Origin: CAKZKT01 sp034434235
GTDB lineage: Bacteria; Chloroflexota; Anaerolineae; CG2-30-64-16
Length of the DNA stretch: 64,000 bases
NCBI GenBank assembly: GCA_034434235.1
Contig: DAOTZV010000088.1
Coordinates: 1-64,000, forward strand
Reading direction: 5' to 3'
Shown here one piece after another: positions 46,616-55,918 of this stretch; the first letter of the stretch is position 1, and every line of letters begins with the position of its first letter. The notes beneath the pieces were generated by a model that saw only the letters and a list, made by a program, of their open reading frames with translations, was not told the origin of the DNA and made no database searches. A program made the translations under genes and the position numbers.

Positions 46616-48664
46616 ATGCCCCCGACAACGCTTGTCCCCTTCTTCCGCTCGCCGACCGCGCGGACGGCCGCGCTCTCGGCGCTGATCCCGGGGAGCGGCC
46701 AGCTCTATCAGCGCCGCTACTGGCGGGCCGCGCTGGCGTTCCTGACGACCGCGCTGCTGCTCTTCCTGGTCAACTGGGGCCTGGTCAACTTCAAGATCGG
46801 CCAGGTGACCGTCGGCGGGATCACCACGAGCTGGCTGTGGCTGGCCGTGGCGGGCTTCTGGGCGTGGAACGTGTGGGACGCCTGGACCGTGGCGGCCGGC
46901 CGGCGGAGCAGCGTGGGGGTGGGCGTCCTCTGCGCGGCGGTCGTCCTCTACGTCCTGGCGTGGAACGTCACCGACGTCAGGATCGAGCGCCTGATCACCC
47001 GCTTTGCCGATTTCCGCAAGGTGGCGGTGGACATCGTCAACCCCGATCTCTTCTCCATCGCCGTGGACGGGGAGAAGCAAACCTGTTCGTGGGGATGCCT
47101 CCTGAACGCCGTCCGCACCGGCAACCTGGCCGCCATCGCGCCGAGCGAGAACTTCGGCGACATCCTCGGCCGCTTCAAGCCGGTCGAAGCCGGCGGTTTG
47201 TGGGTGCGGCTGGGCCTGGCCCAATCCGGACAGACCATCACCACCTTCATCCCCGGCAAGCTGTTCGAGACGATTGCCCTGGGCCTGTTGGCGACCATCT
47301 TTTCGATCATCGTGGCGGTGCCGCTCAGCTTCTTCGCGGCCCACAACATCATGTCGCGGGTGTGGGGCGGCGCGGCCATCTACTACGTCATGCGCACCTT
47401 CCTCAACGTCGTGCGCGCGGTGGACACCGTCATCTGGGCCCTGCTGATTATCGTGTGGGTGGGGCTGGGCAACATGGCCGGCATCATCGCCCTGACGATC
47501 CATTCGGTGGCCGCCCTGGGCAAGCTGTATTCCGAGGAGATCGAGCACATTGACCCCGGCCCGGTGGAGGCGGTCACCGCCACCGGCGCGAACCTGTTCC
47601 AGGTCATCCGCTACGCGGTCATCCCGCAGATCGTCCCGCCCTTCCTGGCCTACTCCCTCCTGCGCTGGGACATCAACATGCGCGCTGCGACGGTCGTCGG
47701 CTTCGTGGCCGGCGGCGGCATCGGCTTCTTCGTGGTCGAGACGATCCGGCTGGGCGCGTATCCGCAGTACGCGGCCGCGCTGTGGGGCATCGCGGTCGTC
47801 ATCATCGCGGTAGACGCCATCAGTGCGCGCTGGCGAGAGCGCATCCTGAGCGATCAATCGCCGGCCGAGGTGCAGGCCCCGCGGCCGTGGTACACCTCGT
47901 TGCGCACGTGGAGCTACATCTTTCTCGGCGCGGCGCTCTTCGCCGGCTCGTGGCTGCTGCTCAAGCTCGATGCCCGCGTGCTCCTGGAGCCGGCGCCCAC
48001 CTTCGGCCGCCTGGTGCGCGATTTCGTGACCATTGATCTGTCGCCCGCGGTGTTGGACATCGTGGTCAAGGAGATCCTGGTCACCATCTTCCAGGCGCTC
48101 CTGGCGACGACCTTCGGCGGGCTGGCGGCGATCCCGTTCAGCTTCCTGGCCGCCAAGAATTTGACCGGCCGGAGCCGGCTGTTGCGCTGGATCTACTATG
48201 CCACGCGCGGGTTGTTCAACGTGTTGCGCTCCATCGAGGCGCTCCTGTACGTGGCGATCTTCGTGTTCTGGGTGGGCATCGGGCCGTTTGCCGGCGTGCT
48301 CGGCCTGGCGGTGACTGCGTTCGCGCTGTTGGGCAAGCTCTTCTCGGAGGCGATCGAGAACATAGACGCCGGGCCGCTCGAAGCCGTCACGGCCACGGGC
48401 GCCAACCGCCTGCAGGCGATCCGCTACGCCATCCTGCCGCAGATCGTGCCGCCGTTCGTGTCGTATGCGATCTACCAGTGGGACATCAACATCCGCATGG
48501 CGACGATCATCGGCTTTGCCGGCGGCGGCGGCATCGGCCTGCGGTTGAACAACTACTTCGGCATGTTGCAGTATCACAAGGCCGGCACGGTGGTGTTGTT
48601 CATCGTGGCCGTCGTGGCGCTGATGGACTTCGCCAGCGCGAAGCTGCGCGAGAAGCTGGTGTGA
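46616..48664 (+). CDS. phnE: Tandem PhnE permease fusion
   Basis: A 682-residue membrane protein with three parts. Residues 1-105 carry a small module with PGSGQLYQRRYWRAALAF and three helices. Residues about 210-400 and 460-680 are two complete PhnE-type permease domains, each with an EAA loop: EEIEHIDPGPVEAVTATGAN and EAIENIDAGPLEAVTATGAN, both followed by IRYA(V/I)(I/L)PQIVPPF. Most phn operons encode one or two separate PhnE chains; here both halves of the channel are one polypeptide. It belongs with phnD and phnC just upstream. Confidence 0.92.
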   Translation: MPPTTLVPFFRSPTARTAALSALIPGSGQLYQRRYWRAALAFLTTALLLFLVNWGLVNFKIGQVTVGGITTSWLWLAVAGFWAWNVWDAWTVAAGRRSSVGVGVLCAAVVLYVLAWNVTDVRIERLITRFADFRKVAVDIVNPDLFSIAVDGEKQTCSWGCLLNAVRTGNLAAIAPSENFGDILGRFKPVEAGGLWVRLGLAQSGQTITTFIPGKLFETIALGLLATIFSIIVAVPLSFFAAHNIMSRVWGGAAIYYVMRTFLNVVRAVDTVIWALLIIVWVGLGNMAGIIALTIHSVAALGKLYSEEIEHIDPGPVEAVTATGANLFQVIRYAVIPQIVPPFLAYSLLRWDINMRAATVVGFVAGGGIGFFVVETIRLGAYPQYAAALWGIAVVIIAVDAISARWRERILSDQSPAEVQAPRPWYTSLRTWSYIFLGAALFAGSWLLLKLDARVLLEPAPTFGRLVRDFVTIDLSPAVLDIVVKEILVTIFQALLATTFGGLAAIPFSFLAAKNLTGRSRLLRWIYYATRGLFNVLRSIEALLYVAIFVFWVGIGPFAGVLGLAVTAFALLGKLFSEAIENIDAGPLEAVTATGANRLQAIRYAILPQIVPPFVSYAIYQWDINIRMATIIGFAGGGGIGLRLNNYFGMLQYHKAGTVVLFIVAVVALMDFASAKLREKLV

Positions 48665-48690
48665 CAACGAATAAGGGGATTGTGACAACG

Positions 48691-48832
48691 AATGGGAACG
48701 AATCCGCGGATATGAAGAGGGTCTCTTCTCCAAAGGAAGGCGGTGGAAGTCGCAGACCCCTTTTGAACGAGCTTACAGCCGGTCTGCGACCGGCATCCCG
48801 CGGGTAATTGAGAGGATACAATGGGAACGAAT
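48691..48832. repeat. GGTC-TGC-GACC element flanked by a 13-bp direct repeat
   Basis: AATGGGAACGAAT occurs at 48691-48703 and 48820-48832. Between them lie AGTCGCAGACCCCTTTT, CCGGTCTGCGACCGG (about 48778-48792) and GAGAGGAT, the latter also found at the right end of the 21141-21229 insert. The right end supplies the ribosome site and ATG region of the next gene. Confidence 0.65.
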
Positions 48833-50341
48833 GAGCGGGTGCTGGGGGAGGGGAGGGAGGTTTTGCGCAGACAGCTCCATATTACGTTTTTCGGCGTAGT
48901 TGCCGCGTTGGCGGCCGCGGTGTTGTTCAGCCAGTTCGGCCTGGCGCTGTACGAACACGGCCGTAACGCCGTTACGGCCCTGGCGTTCCCGTTTCCGCTG
49001 GAGTACGGCGAGGGCGCGGTGCTCGATCAGGTGTTGCGCCTGGCCGGCGGCGAGGACATCTACCGCGCCGGCCTCGCTGCGCCGCCCTACACGATCACCG
49101 GCGATCCGCCGCTGTTTCGCCTGGTACAGGTGCCCTTTGCGGTCCTCTACGGCCCGGCCTTCTGGTACGGCCGGGCGATCTCGCTGCTCGCGGCGCTGCT
49201 CGCAGCGCTGTTCCTCGGCCTGACGATCCATGCCCTCACGGGCGATGGGATCGCATCGGCCGCGGCGGGCCTCATGCTCCTGGCCTTTCCGCATATCGCG
49301 CACTGGTCGGCCCTCGACCGGGCCGATGCGCTGGCGCTGGCGCTGAGCTGGGCGGGCCTGTGGGCGATCGTCCGCTGGCCCGAACGGCGCCCGGCCGCGG
49401 CGGTGGCGGCCGCGCTCTTCGCCGCCGCGCTCTATACCCGCCTGGCCTACGGATTGGCGGCGCCCATCGCCGCGCTGGCCTGGTTGTTGCAGAGCCGTCG
49501 CGTGCGGCCGGCGGCGGTACTGGCGGCCTGGTACGGCATCATCGGCCTGGTGGCGCTCCTGGTGCTCAATCGGATGACCGGGGGCGGCTTTCTGACGAGC
49601 CTTTCCATCGGCCAGGGGCTCGAATTTTCGCACGTCAGCTTCATGGCCCAGGTCACCGGCTTCTTCCTGAACGCGTGGCCGCTCGTCCTGGCGGCGATCG
49701 GCTTCATCGTGGTGGAACGCTGGTGGTATCCCACGCGCTCGTGGCCGTTCGTCATGCCCTACGTGCTGGCTACGGCGGCCGCCTTGCTCTTCGTGGATCG
49801 CTCGGCCGCGGGCGCCAATGCCCTCTTCCAGGTCGAGGCGGCGTTGAGCCTGGTGGTCGGCGCGGTGATCGCCTGGCCGCACCGCAGCTCCTGGTGGCGC
49901 ATCATCGCGGTGCTCGCGCTCGCCTTCCAGGTCAACAGCCTGGTGCACTGGTCGCGCGAGGATTTCGCGCCGGCCGTGACGGAGAGGGTGCATCAGCAGG
50001 CCGAGATCGGCCGGCTCGCGCAGATCGTGCGCGAGGCGCCGGGGCCGGTGCTGGCCGATGAGTACATGGGCCTGATCCCCCTGGCCGGGCGCCGCCTCTA
50101 TCTGCAGCCGGCCGAGTTCGCGCAGTTGCAGCGCCTGCGCCAATGGGATCCGCGGGAGCTGGCCGCGGCCGTGCAACGCCGGGAGTTCGCGGCCATCCTG
50201 CTCTACGAGCCGCCGTTCGGCCAGGCGATGATCGTCAATCGCTGGCCGGCGCAGGTGCGCAATGCGATCTGGGCGAACTATCGGCCTTTGCGCCTGGCCG
50301 ATCAGGCGACTCTGGCATATGTATGGGTGTATCTGCCTTGA
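48821..50341 (+). CDS. Multi-pass membrane protein, probable GT39/GT87-like glycosyltransferase
   Basis: A 506-residue protein with about ten TM helices and a soluble C-terminal domain (from about 400). The first loop has PLEYGEGAVLDQ and GEDIYRAG, the acidic first-loop pattern of PMT-like (GT-C) enzymes that use polyprenyl-phosphate sugars. FPHIAHWSALDRADALALALSWAGLW is also typical. Donor and acceptor are unknown. The ATG at 48821 lies in a repeat; GAGAGG six bases upstream supports it, though a later start is possible. Confidence 0.72.
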   Translation: MGTNERVLGEGREVLRRQLHITFFGVVAALAAAVLFSQFGLALYEHGRNAVTALAFPFPLEYGEGAVLDQVLRLAGGEDIYRAGLAAPPYTITGDPPLFRLVQVPFAVLYGPAFWYGRAISLLAALLAALFLGLTIHALTGDGIASAAAGLMLLAFPHIAHWSALDRADALALALSWAGLWAIVRWPERRPAAAVAAALFAAALYTRLAYGLAAPIAALAWLLQSRRVRPAAVLAAWYGIIGLVALLVLNRMTGGGFLTSLSIGQGLEFSHVSFMAQVTGFFLNAWPLVLAAIGFIVVERWWYPTRSWPFVMPYVLATAAALLFVDRSAAGANALFQVEAALSLVVGAVIAWPHRSSWWRIIAVLALAFQVNSLVHWSREDFAPAVTERVHQQAEIGRLAQIVREAPGPVLADEYMGLIPLAGRRLYLQPAEFAQLQRLRQWDPRELAAAVQRREFAAILLYEPPFGQAMIVNRWPAQVRNAIWANYRPLRLADQATLAYVWVYLP

Positions 50342-50610
50342 GAAGTCTCTTCTCAATAACCCGGGGCGACGGCGGTCGCAGACCACCTGTGAGCCTGCTC
50401 AAAGGGGGGCTGCGACCATAGGCATCAAGCTAACAGGAAGATGGCGTCTTGCGCCACCTTTGCTCTCGCTCGCAGGGGGTCTGCGACCCCTGTCTGGCCG
50501 CCCGAGACGACGTATTCAGGCCGACGACGCCGGTCGCAGACCGGCTGGAAGCGGTTCCAAAGCTTAGCTGGATGCCTATGGGGCTGCGACCCCATAGGCA
50601 TCCAGCGTTG
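50342..50610. repeat. Large GGTC-TGC-GACC element, minus orientation
   Basis: About 190 bases here (50418-50600) are the reverse complement of a stretch at 63165-63328. Shared blocks on the minus strand include GCTTCCAGCCGGTCTGCGAC, GCGGCCAGAC, CCTGCGAGCGAGAG and ACGCCATCTTCCTGTTAGCT. Extra hairpins at the left end (TTGAGAAGTCTCTTCTCAA at 50339-50357) are additional. No credible gene is present. Confidence 0.8.
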
Positions 50611-50647
50611 TGGAGCAACGCGGAATCGTTTTCGCGGATTCCAGGAT

Positions 50648-50677
50648 TTGACAGAGTATCCCGATCGGTGCTAAACT
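50648..50677 (+). promoter_or_regulatory. Promoter of the peptide ABC operon
   Basis: TTGACA (50648-50653), 18 bases, TAAACT (50672-50677), in otherwise non-coding sequence about 225 bases before the oppA-like start. It gives a long 5' leader. Confidence 0.65.
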
Positions 50678-50687
50678 TTATTTAGCA

Positions 50688-50843
50688 AGGTGCAACTGCG
50701 CAAAGTGCTCGCGAGAGCCCGAGCGCAGAGCTGCGGATCCCCATGTGCACCTGCGTTGGCTTCATGGCATCTCACGCCATGCAGGATCTATCCACAGCAA
50801 AGGAGGTGATGGCGCGGATCGGATCAGCGACTCGGTTTTTTTT
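50688..50843 (+). promoter_or_regulatory. Structured leader of the peptide ABC operon (class unknown)
   Basis: AGGTGCA (50688-50694) can pair with TGCACCT (50746-50752), enclosing CTGCGC (50696-50701) with GCGCAG (50723-50728). A further hairpin CATGGC/GCCATG (50763-50768, 50776-50781) follows, then a full-strength Shine-Dalgarno AAAGGAGG at 50799-50806 that serves no annotated gene, and eight consecutive T at 50836-50843. This layout suggests an RNA-level control element. I do not recognise a known riboswitch class. Confidence 0.4.
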
Positions 50844-50902
50844 CGGCAGCCCGTGTTTTACATCCAATTCCTTTGTTCACCCTCACAGAGGAGGTACAGG
50901 AG

Positions 50903-52771
50903 ATGAAGTCTCGCATCTTGCAGTTCTGCAGCATTTTGATCGTCCTGGGCATGGTGCTGGCCGCCTGCGCGCCGGCGCCCACCCCTGCTCCGCAGGCCCC
51001 GGCCCCGAAGGCGGCCGAGCCGACCAAAGCCCCCGAGCCGACCAAAGCCCCCGAGCCGACCAAGGCCCCGGCCGCGGCCGAGCCGACCAAAGCCCCGGCG
51101 GCTCCGGCCAAGGAGGATTACAGCAAGGCCGACCGCAAGGACACCGTCATCTTCGACATTGACGGCGGCCGCGTGGTCACCCCCGACCTGTGGAACCCGT
51201 TCGTGCCTGGGTCACGCCGCGATCACGGCTACCATCAGGCGATGCTCGAGCCGCTTTTCATCCTGAACTACGAAACCGGCAAGATCGAGCCGTGGTTGGG
51301 CGAAAGCTTCACCGCCAACGATAAGCTCGACGAGTGGACGCTCAAGATCCGCAAGGGCGTCACCTGGAACGATGGCAAGCCCTTCACGGCCGACGACGTC
51401 GTCTTCACGATGAACATGCTCATGAAGAGCGATACCTTCGAGCGCGGCCTGGTGGGCTGGCTGAAAGAAGTCAAGAAGATCGACGACCTGACCGTCCTCT
51501 TCGTGCTTAAGAACCCCAATCCGCGCTTCCAGCTTGACTACTTCTCCGTCAAGATCTGGGGCAGCGTGAACATCATGCCCAAGCACATCTGGGAAGGCCA
51601 GGACCCGATGACCTTCAAGTTCTACGACAAGGAAAAGGGCTGGCCCGTCACTACCGGTCCGTACAAGCTGTATAGCATCAGCGAGACCGAGTTCGTCTAT
51701 GTGCGCGATGACAACTGGTGGGGCGCCAAGACCGGCTGGAAGCCGCTGCCCAAGCCCAAGAAGCTGGTCTGGACCTGGGCCGGGCCGGAAGAGACCCGCG
51801 CCGCGCTGATGGCCGACAAGAAACTGGACAGCCTGATGGACATCACCCTGGGCGCGTTCCAGGCCCTGAAGGCCAAGAACCCCAAGGTCATCGCCTGGTA
51901 CGACAAGCTGCCGTACGCCTGGCTCGACCCGTGCTCCCGCACGTTCGAGTTCAACACCACGTTGCCGCCGTGGGATGATCCCGAAATGCGCTGGGCCATC
52001 AACATGCTGATCGACCGCGAGCGCATCGTCAAGATCGCCTACGAAGGCACGACCATCGCCTCCAAGTCGCCGTTCCCGGCCTATCCGCCGCTCAACCGCT
52101 TCGTGGACATGATGAAGGGCGATCCCAACTTCGACCGGCTCTGGAAGGTGGATGTCGAGGGCGCCAAGAAGATCATCGAATCGAAGGGTTGGGTGAAGAA
52201 GGGCGACTACTACGAGAAGGACGGCAAGCAGCTCGCGATGGCCATCGAGACGCATGAGGCGTTCATCGAGAAGCAGCGCATTGCCGACCAGCTCGTGGAG
52301 ATGTTCCAGGCCGCGGGCATCAACGCCACGCATCGCAAGATCGCCGGCGCCACCTGGGGCGACAACCTGGCCTTCGGCAAGTTCGAGACCCGCATGGGCT
52401 GGCAGAACTGCGGCTCGATCAACGAGCCGTGGGCCACGCTCGACACGCTGAGCAACCGCTGGCTGAAGCCGGTGGGCGAGCGCGCGAGCGCTAACGGCTG
52501 GCGCTGGAACAACAAGGAGTACTCGGACCTGGTGGCGCAGATCGGCGTCCTGCCGCTCGGCGATCCCAAGATCGACGAGCTGACCAAGAAGGCGCTCTCG
52601 ATCTACTACAAAGAGCTGCCGACGATCCCGGTCACTCAAGCCAAGAAGCTGATCCCGTTCGACACGACTTATTGGACCAACTGGCCTTCGGCCCAGAACA
52701 ACTACCTGCATGCGACCACCTGGTGGCAGAGCACGCACATCATCATCCACAATCTGAAGCCGGCCCAATAA
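50903..52771 (+). CDS. oppA: Peptide ABC transporter substrate-binding lipoprotein (family 5)
   Basis: A 622-residue extracellular binding protein. It has a lipoprotein signal with lipobox VLAAC (C22), a PTKAPEPTKAP linker (about 35-62), and the SBP_bac_5 fold with WLGESF, WTLKIRKGVTWNDGKPFTADDVVFTMN and the C-terminal lobe. It probably captures oligopeptides, but the same family also binds oligosaccharides. The ATG at 50903 is chosen for the signal peptide and the GAGGAGG/CAGGAG ribosome sites just upstream. First gene of a five-gene operon. Confidence 0.9.
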   Translation: MKSRILQFCSILIVLGMVLAACAPAPTPAPQAPAPKAAEPTKAPEPTKAPEPTKAPAAAEPTKAPAAPAKEDYSKADRKDTVIFDIDGGRVVTPDLWNPFVPGSRRDHGYHQAMLEPLFILNYETGKIEPWLGESFTANDKLDEWTLKIRKGVTWNDGKPFTADDVVFTMNMLMKSDTFERGLVGWLKEVKKIDDLTVLFVLKNPNPRFQLDYFSVKIWGSVNIMPKHIWEGQDPMTFKFYDKEKGWPVTTGPYKLYSISETEFVYVRDDNWWGAKTGWKPLPKPKKLVWTWAGPEETRAALMADKKLDSLMDITLGAFQALKAKNPKVIAWYDKLPYAWLDPCSRTFEFNTTLPPWDDPEMRWAINMLIDRERIVKIAYEGTTIASKSPFPAYPPLNRFVDMMKGDPNFDRLWKVDVEGAKKIIESKGWVKKGDYYEKDGKQLAMAIETHEAFIEKQRIADQLVEMFQAAGINATHRKIAGATWGDNLAFGKFETRMGWQNCGSINEPWATLDTLSNRWLKPVGERASANGWRWNNKEYSDLVAQIGVLPLGDPKIDELTKKALSIYYKELPTIPVTQAKKLIPFDTTYWTNWPSAQNNYLHATTWWQSTHIIIHNLKPAQ

Positions 52772-52790
52772 GTTCGACGTAGCACGCTGA

Positions 52791-52821
52791 GAGGCCTTCG
52801 CGGCGGCGCCGCGAAGGCCTC
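52791..52821 (+). other. Stem-loop between oppA and the first permease gene
   Basis: GAGGCCTTCGCGGC (52791-52804) pairs perfectly with GCCGCGAAGGCCTC (52808-52821) around a 3-base loop. No T-run follows. Such hairpins usually stabilise the binding-protein message and lower permease expression. Confidence 0.75.
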
Positions 52822-52837
52822 GACAAGAGGTGAGTTC

Positions 52838-53845
52838 ATGCGTGGGCTTTCCAGAGGCTACTTTATTCGGCGCATCCTGATGTTTTTCCTGACCATCTGG
52901 TTAGGAGCCACGATCATCTTCATCATCCCGCGCCTGGCGCCCGGTGATCCGGTGGCCGCCATGATCAGCCGCATGATCAATCAATCGGGCTATATCGAAA
53001 ATTCGGCCGAGCTGATCGCGGGCTGGCGCAAGAAGTTCGGCCTGGATGATCCCATGTACATCCAGTACCTGCGCTATCTGTGGAACATGATCCGCTTCGA
53101 CATGGGCTATTCCCTATCGCAGTTTCCGCAGCCCGTCATCGCCACCCTGCGCCGGGGCCTGCCGTGGACGATCGGCCTGCTCAGCGTGGCCACCCTGCTC
53201 TCGTTCTTCTTCGGCAACCTGATCGGCGCGCTGCTCGGCTGGCGGCGGACGCCCAAATGGCTCAAGCGGATCTTGCCCCTCAGCCTGTCGTTCACCTCGA
53301 TCCCGTTTTTCATGCTGGGGATCATCCTCATCTATATCTTTGCCTTCGGCCTGAACTGGTTCCCGTTTTCGAAGGGCTACAGCGACAGCACCCCGGGCCT
53401 GAATTGGAAGTTCATCGTAGACGTGATCTATCACGGCACCCTGCCGGCGCTGGCCATCGTGCTCACCTCGATGGGCGGCTGGGCGCTGGGCATGCGCGGC
53501 ATGATGATCTCCATTGACAGCGAAGACTTCCTGATCCTGGCTCAGGCCAAAGGATTGCCGCCGCGCCGCATCTTCCTGTGGTATGCCGTGCGCAACGCGG
53601 TGTTGCCGCAATTCACGGCGTTGGCGCTGAGCCTCGGCGGGATCGTCGGCGGCTCGATCCTGGTGGAGTACATTTTTGCCTATCCGGGAATCGGCTATCA
53701 ATTCTATCAGGCCATCGTCAATCTGGACTATACGGTGATTCAGGGCGTGGCCTTTCTGCTCATCGTAGCAACCTCAACCATGGTCCTGATCATTGACCTG
53801 ATCTATCCATTCCTTGATCCGCGCATTACCTATCAGAAGAAGTAG
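52838..53845 (+). CDS. dppB: Peptide ABC transporter permease (DppB type)
   Basis: A 335-residue permease with six TM helices. It starts with the DppB-type helix YFIRRILMFFLTIWLGATIIFIIPRLAPGDPV. The EAA loop is near AQAKGLPPRRIFLWYAVRNAVLPQ. GAGGTGAG lies upstream of the ATG. It forms the channel with DppC. Confidence 0.93.
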   Translation: MRGLSRGYFIRRILMFFLTIWLGATIIFIIPRLAPGDPVAAMISRMINQSGYIENSAELIAGWRKKFGLDDPMYIQYLRYLWNMIRFDMGYSLSQFPQPVIATLRRGLPWTIGLLSVATLLSFFFGNLIGALLGWRRTPKWLKRILPLSLSFTSIPFFMLGIILIYIFAFGLNWFPFSKGYSDSTPGLNWKFIVDVIYHGTLPALAIVLTSMGGWALGMRGMMISIDSEDFLILAQAKGLPPRRIFLWYAVRNAVLPQFTALALSLGGIVGGSILVEYIFAYPGIGYQFYQAIVNLDYTVIQGVAFLLIVATSTMVLIIDLIYPFLDPRITYQKK

Positions 53846-53946
53846 CGTTCCCCGTCTGACCAGAACGAAATGTTCCCGCATGGCATGAGTGCAGGATGCC
53901 GCTTCCTCTGGCGGCAGGAAAGACCGGGGAACCGGAGAGAAAAAGC

Positions 53947-54894
53947 ATGACGGAATCACAAGTCGTACAAATGCCGGGCGCGGCAACGCCGAAGCCGGTG
54001 AGAAAGATCAACCGCTGGGACAACCCCTGGTTGAACAGCAAGTTCCTGGTTGGCTCCGGCATGGTCTTGTTCATCGTCCTCCTGGGCGTTGTCGGCCCCC
54101 TCTTCTGGGACACGCGGTTGGCGCGCGTCGGCTCGGCCGAGCTGAACCTGCCGCCGATGGGCTTCACCGTGGAGGTGGACGGCATCAAATATGTCGGCAC
54201 TCCCAAGCATCCGCTGGGCACCGAGAGCAACGGCCGCGACATGCTGGCGTTGATCATCACCGGCGCGCCGATGTCGCTCCAGGTCGGCGTGATGGCCGCG
54301 CTGATCGGCATGGGGGTCGGCATCGTGCTCGGCTCCGCGGCCGGCTACCTGGGCGGCTGGGTGGACAACATCATCCGCACGGTCGCCGACTCGGTCATCA
54401 CCATCCCGGCGCTGGCCGTGCTGATCACCATCTCGGCCTATGTGCGCCAGATCGAGCTGAGCACCATGGCGCTGATCCTCTCGCTCTTTGCGTGGCCGGC
54501 GCCCACCCGTTTCGTGCGCGCCCAGGTCTTGACCTTGCGCGAGCGCGGCTACGTGCGCATGGCCCAGCTTTCGGGCGTGCCGCCGCTGGAGATCATGCTC
54601 AAGGAGATGGTGCCCAACATGCTCCCCTGGATCGCGGCCAGCTTGTCGGGCAACATCACCGGCGCGATCCTGGCCGCCTCGAGCCTGGAGGCGCTCGGCC
54701 TGGGGCCCACGCGCATCCCCACCCTCGGCATGACGATCTACTACGCGATCCGCGCGGTGGCCATGTTGCGCGGCATGTGGTGGTGGCTGGGCTTCCCCAT
54801 CCTCACGTTGACGATCATCTTCGTGGGCTTCTTCCTGATCGCCACCGGCCTGGATGAGATCGCCAACCCGCGGCTGAGAGGAGTGAAGTCATGA
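53947..54894 (+). CDS. dppC: Peptide ABC transporter permease (DppC type)
   Basis: A 315-residue permease of the DppC/OppC type with an N-terminal cytoplasmic tail, a first helix near 33-52, then a BPD_transp_1 domain and EAA loop RMAQLSGVPPLEIMLKEMVPNM. The ATG at 53947 has GGAGAG upstream; an in-frame extension to 53896 lies in a non-coding 101-base gap containing a GTTCCCC/GGGGAAC long-range pairing. Its stop overlaps the next ATG (ATGA). Confidence 0.92.
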   Translation: MTESQVVQMPGAATPKPVRKINRWDNPWLNSKFLVGSGMVLFIVLLGVVGPLFWDTRLARVGSAELNLPPMGFTVEVDGIKYVGTPKHPLGTESNGRDMLALIITGAPMSLQVGVMAALIGMGVGIVLGSAAGYLGGWVDNIIRTVADSVITIPALAVLITISAYVRQIELSTMALILSLFAWPAPTRFVRAQVLTLRERGYVRMAQLSGVPPLEIMLKEMVPNMLPWIAASLSGNITGAILAASSLEALGLGPTRIPTLGMTIYYAIRAVAMLRGMWWWLGFPILTLTIIFVGFFLIATGLDEIANPRLRGVKS

Positions 54895-55916
54895 GCACCC
54901 AGGGCACCACCCTCTATCCCGCGAGCACAGATCGGAACGGCCGGGAGGTCGTCCTGGACGTGCGCAACCTGCGCATCCACTACGAGACGCCGAAGGGAGA
55001 TGTGATCGCCGTCAACGGCATCAGCTTCCAGGTCTACAAGGGCGAAATCGTCGGGCTGGTGGGCGAATCGGGGTGCGGCAAGACGACCGCGGCCATGGGC
55101 ATCTTGCAGCTCGTCCCCTCCCCCGGCCGGATCCTGGGCGGCGAGATCCTCATCAACGGCCGGAGCTGGCTCGGCCTGAGCGAGAAGGAGCTGCGCGAGC
55201 GGCGCTGGCGCGAGCTGGCGCTCATCCCCCAGGGCGCCATGAACTCGCTCAACCCGGTCATGCGGGTGCGCGAGCAGATCGCCGACGCGATCGTGACGCA
55301 CGAAGGGTATCAGCCGAAGGATCAGTTGAAGAAGCGCATCCTGGATCTCTTTGCGCTGGTAGGCCTTCCCCCGCGCGTGTACGACCTCTATCCGCACGAG
55401 CTGAGCGGCGGCATGAAGCAGCGCGCCTGTATCGCCATGGCCATCGCGCTCAACCCGCCCCTCATCATCGCCGACGAGCCCACCAGCGCGCTCGACGTGG
55501 TGGTGCAGCGCGTCGTCGCGCAGACGCTGCTCGACGTCAAAGAGCGCCTGGGCGTCTCGATGATCATGATCGGCCACGACATGGGCTTGCAGGCGCAGAT
55601 GGTGGACCGCATCATCGTGATGTACGCCGGCAACATCGTCGAGGTGACGCCGGTGGAGCCGGCCTTCTACAACCCGCTCCACCCGTATACCCAGCTCTTG
55701 ATCTCGTCCATCCCCTCCATCAAGGAGCGCAAGCCGCTCAAAATCACCTCGGGACTCACGCACGACCTGCGCAATCCGCCGCCGGGCTGTTCGTTCCAGT
55801 TCCGCTGTCCGCACGTCATGGACATCTGCAAGCGCGTTCCGCCCGCGATGATCGAAAGAGAGCCGGATCATTGGGTGGCCTGCTATCTCTACGGCAAGGA
55901 GGAGAAGGAAGACTGA
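54891..55916 (+). CDS. dppD: Peptide ABC transporter ATPase (DppD type)
   Basis: A 341-residue ATPase. Walker A is GESGCGKTT (about 58-66), signature LSGGMKQRACIAMAI, Walker B LIIADEPTSALD, and the H-loop is in MIGHDMGLQ. The C-terminal oligopeptide-transporter extension has the cysteine group CSFQFRCPHVMDIC. It starts inside the dppC stop and ends two bases before dppF. Confidence 0.94.
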   Translation: MSTQGTTLYPASTDRNGREVVLDVRNLRIHYETPKGDVIAVNGISFQVYKGEIVGLVGESGCGKTTAAMGILQLVPSPGRILGGEILINGRSWLGLSEKELRERRWRELALIPQGAMNSLNPVMRVREQIADAIVTHEGYQPKDQLKKRILDLFALVGLPPRVYDLYPHELSGGMKQRACIAMAIALNPPLIIADEPTSALDVVVQRVVAQTLLDVKERLGVSMIMIGHDMGLQAQMVDRIIVMYAGNIVEVTPVEPAFYNPLHPYTQLLISSIPSIKERKPLKITSGLTHDLRNPPPGCSFQFRCPHVMDICKRVPPAMIEREPDHWVACYLYGKEEKED

Positions 55917-55918
55917 TT

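Noticed and set aside
50743..51162. Leader ORF starting near the perfect Shine-Dalgarno before oppA
   Set aside because: Its ATG at 50809 is only two bases from AAGGAGG and the frame runs into oppA out of frame with a low-complexity Arg/Gln/Pro translation. It is more likely part of a control region.
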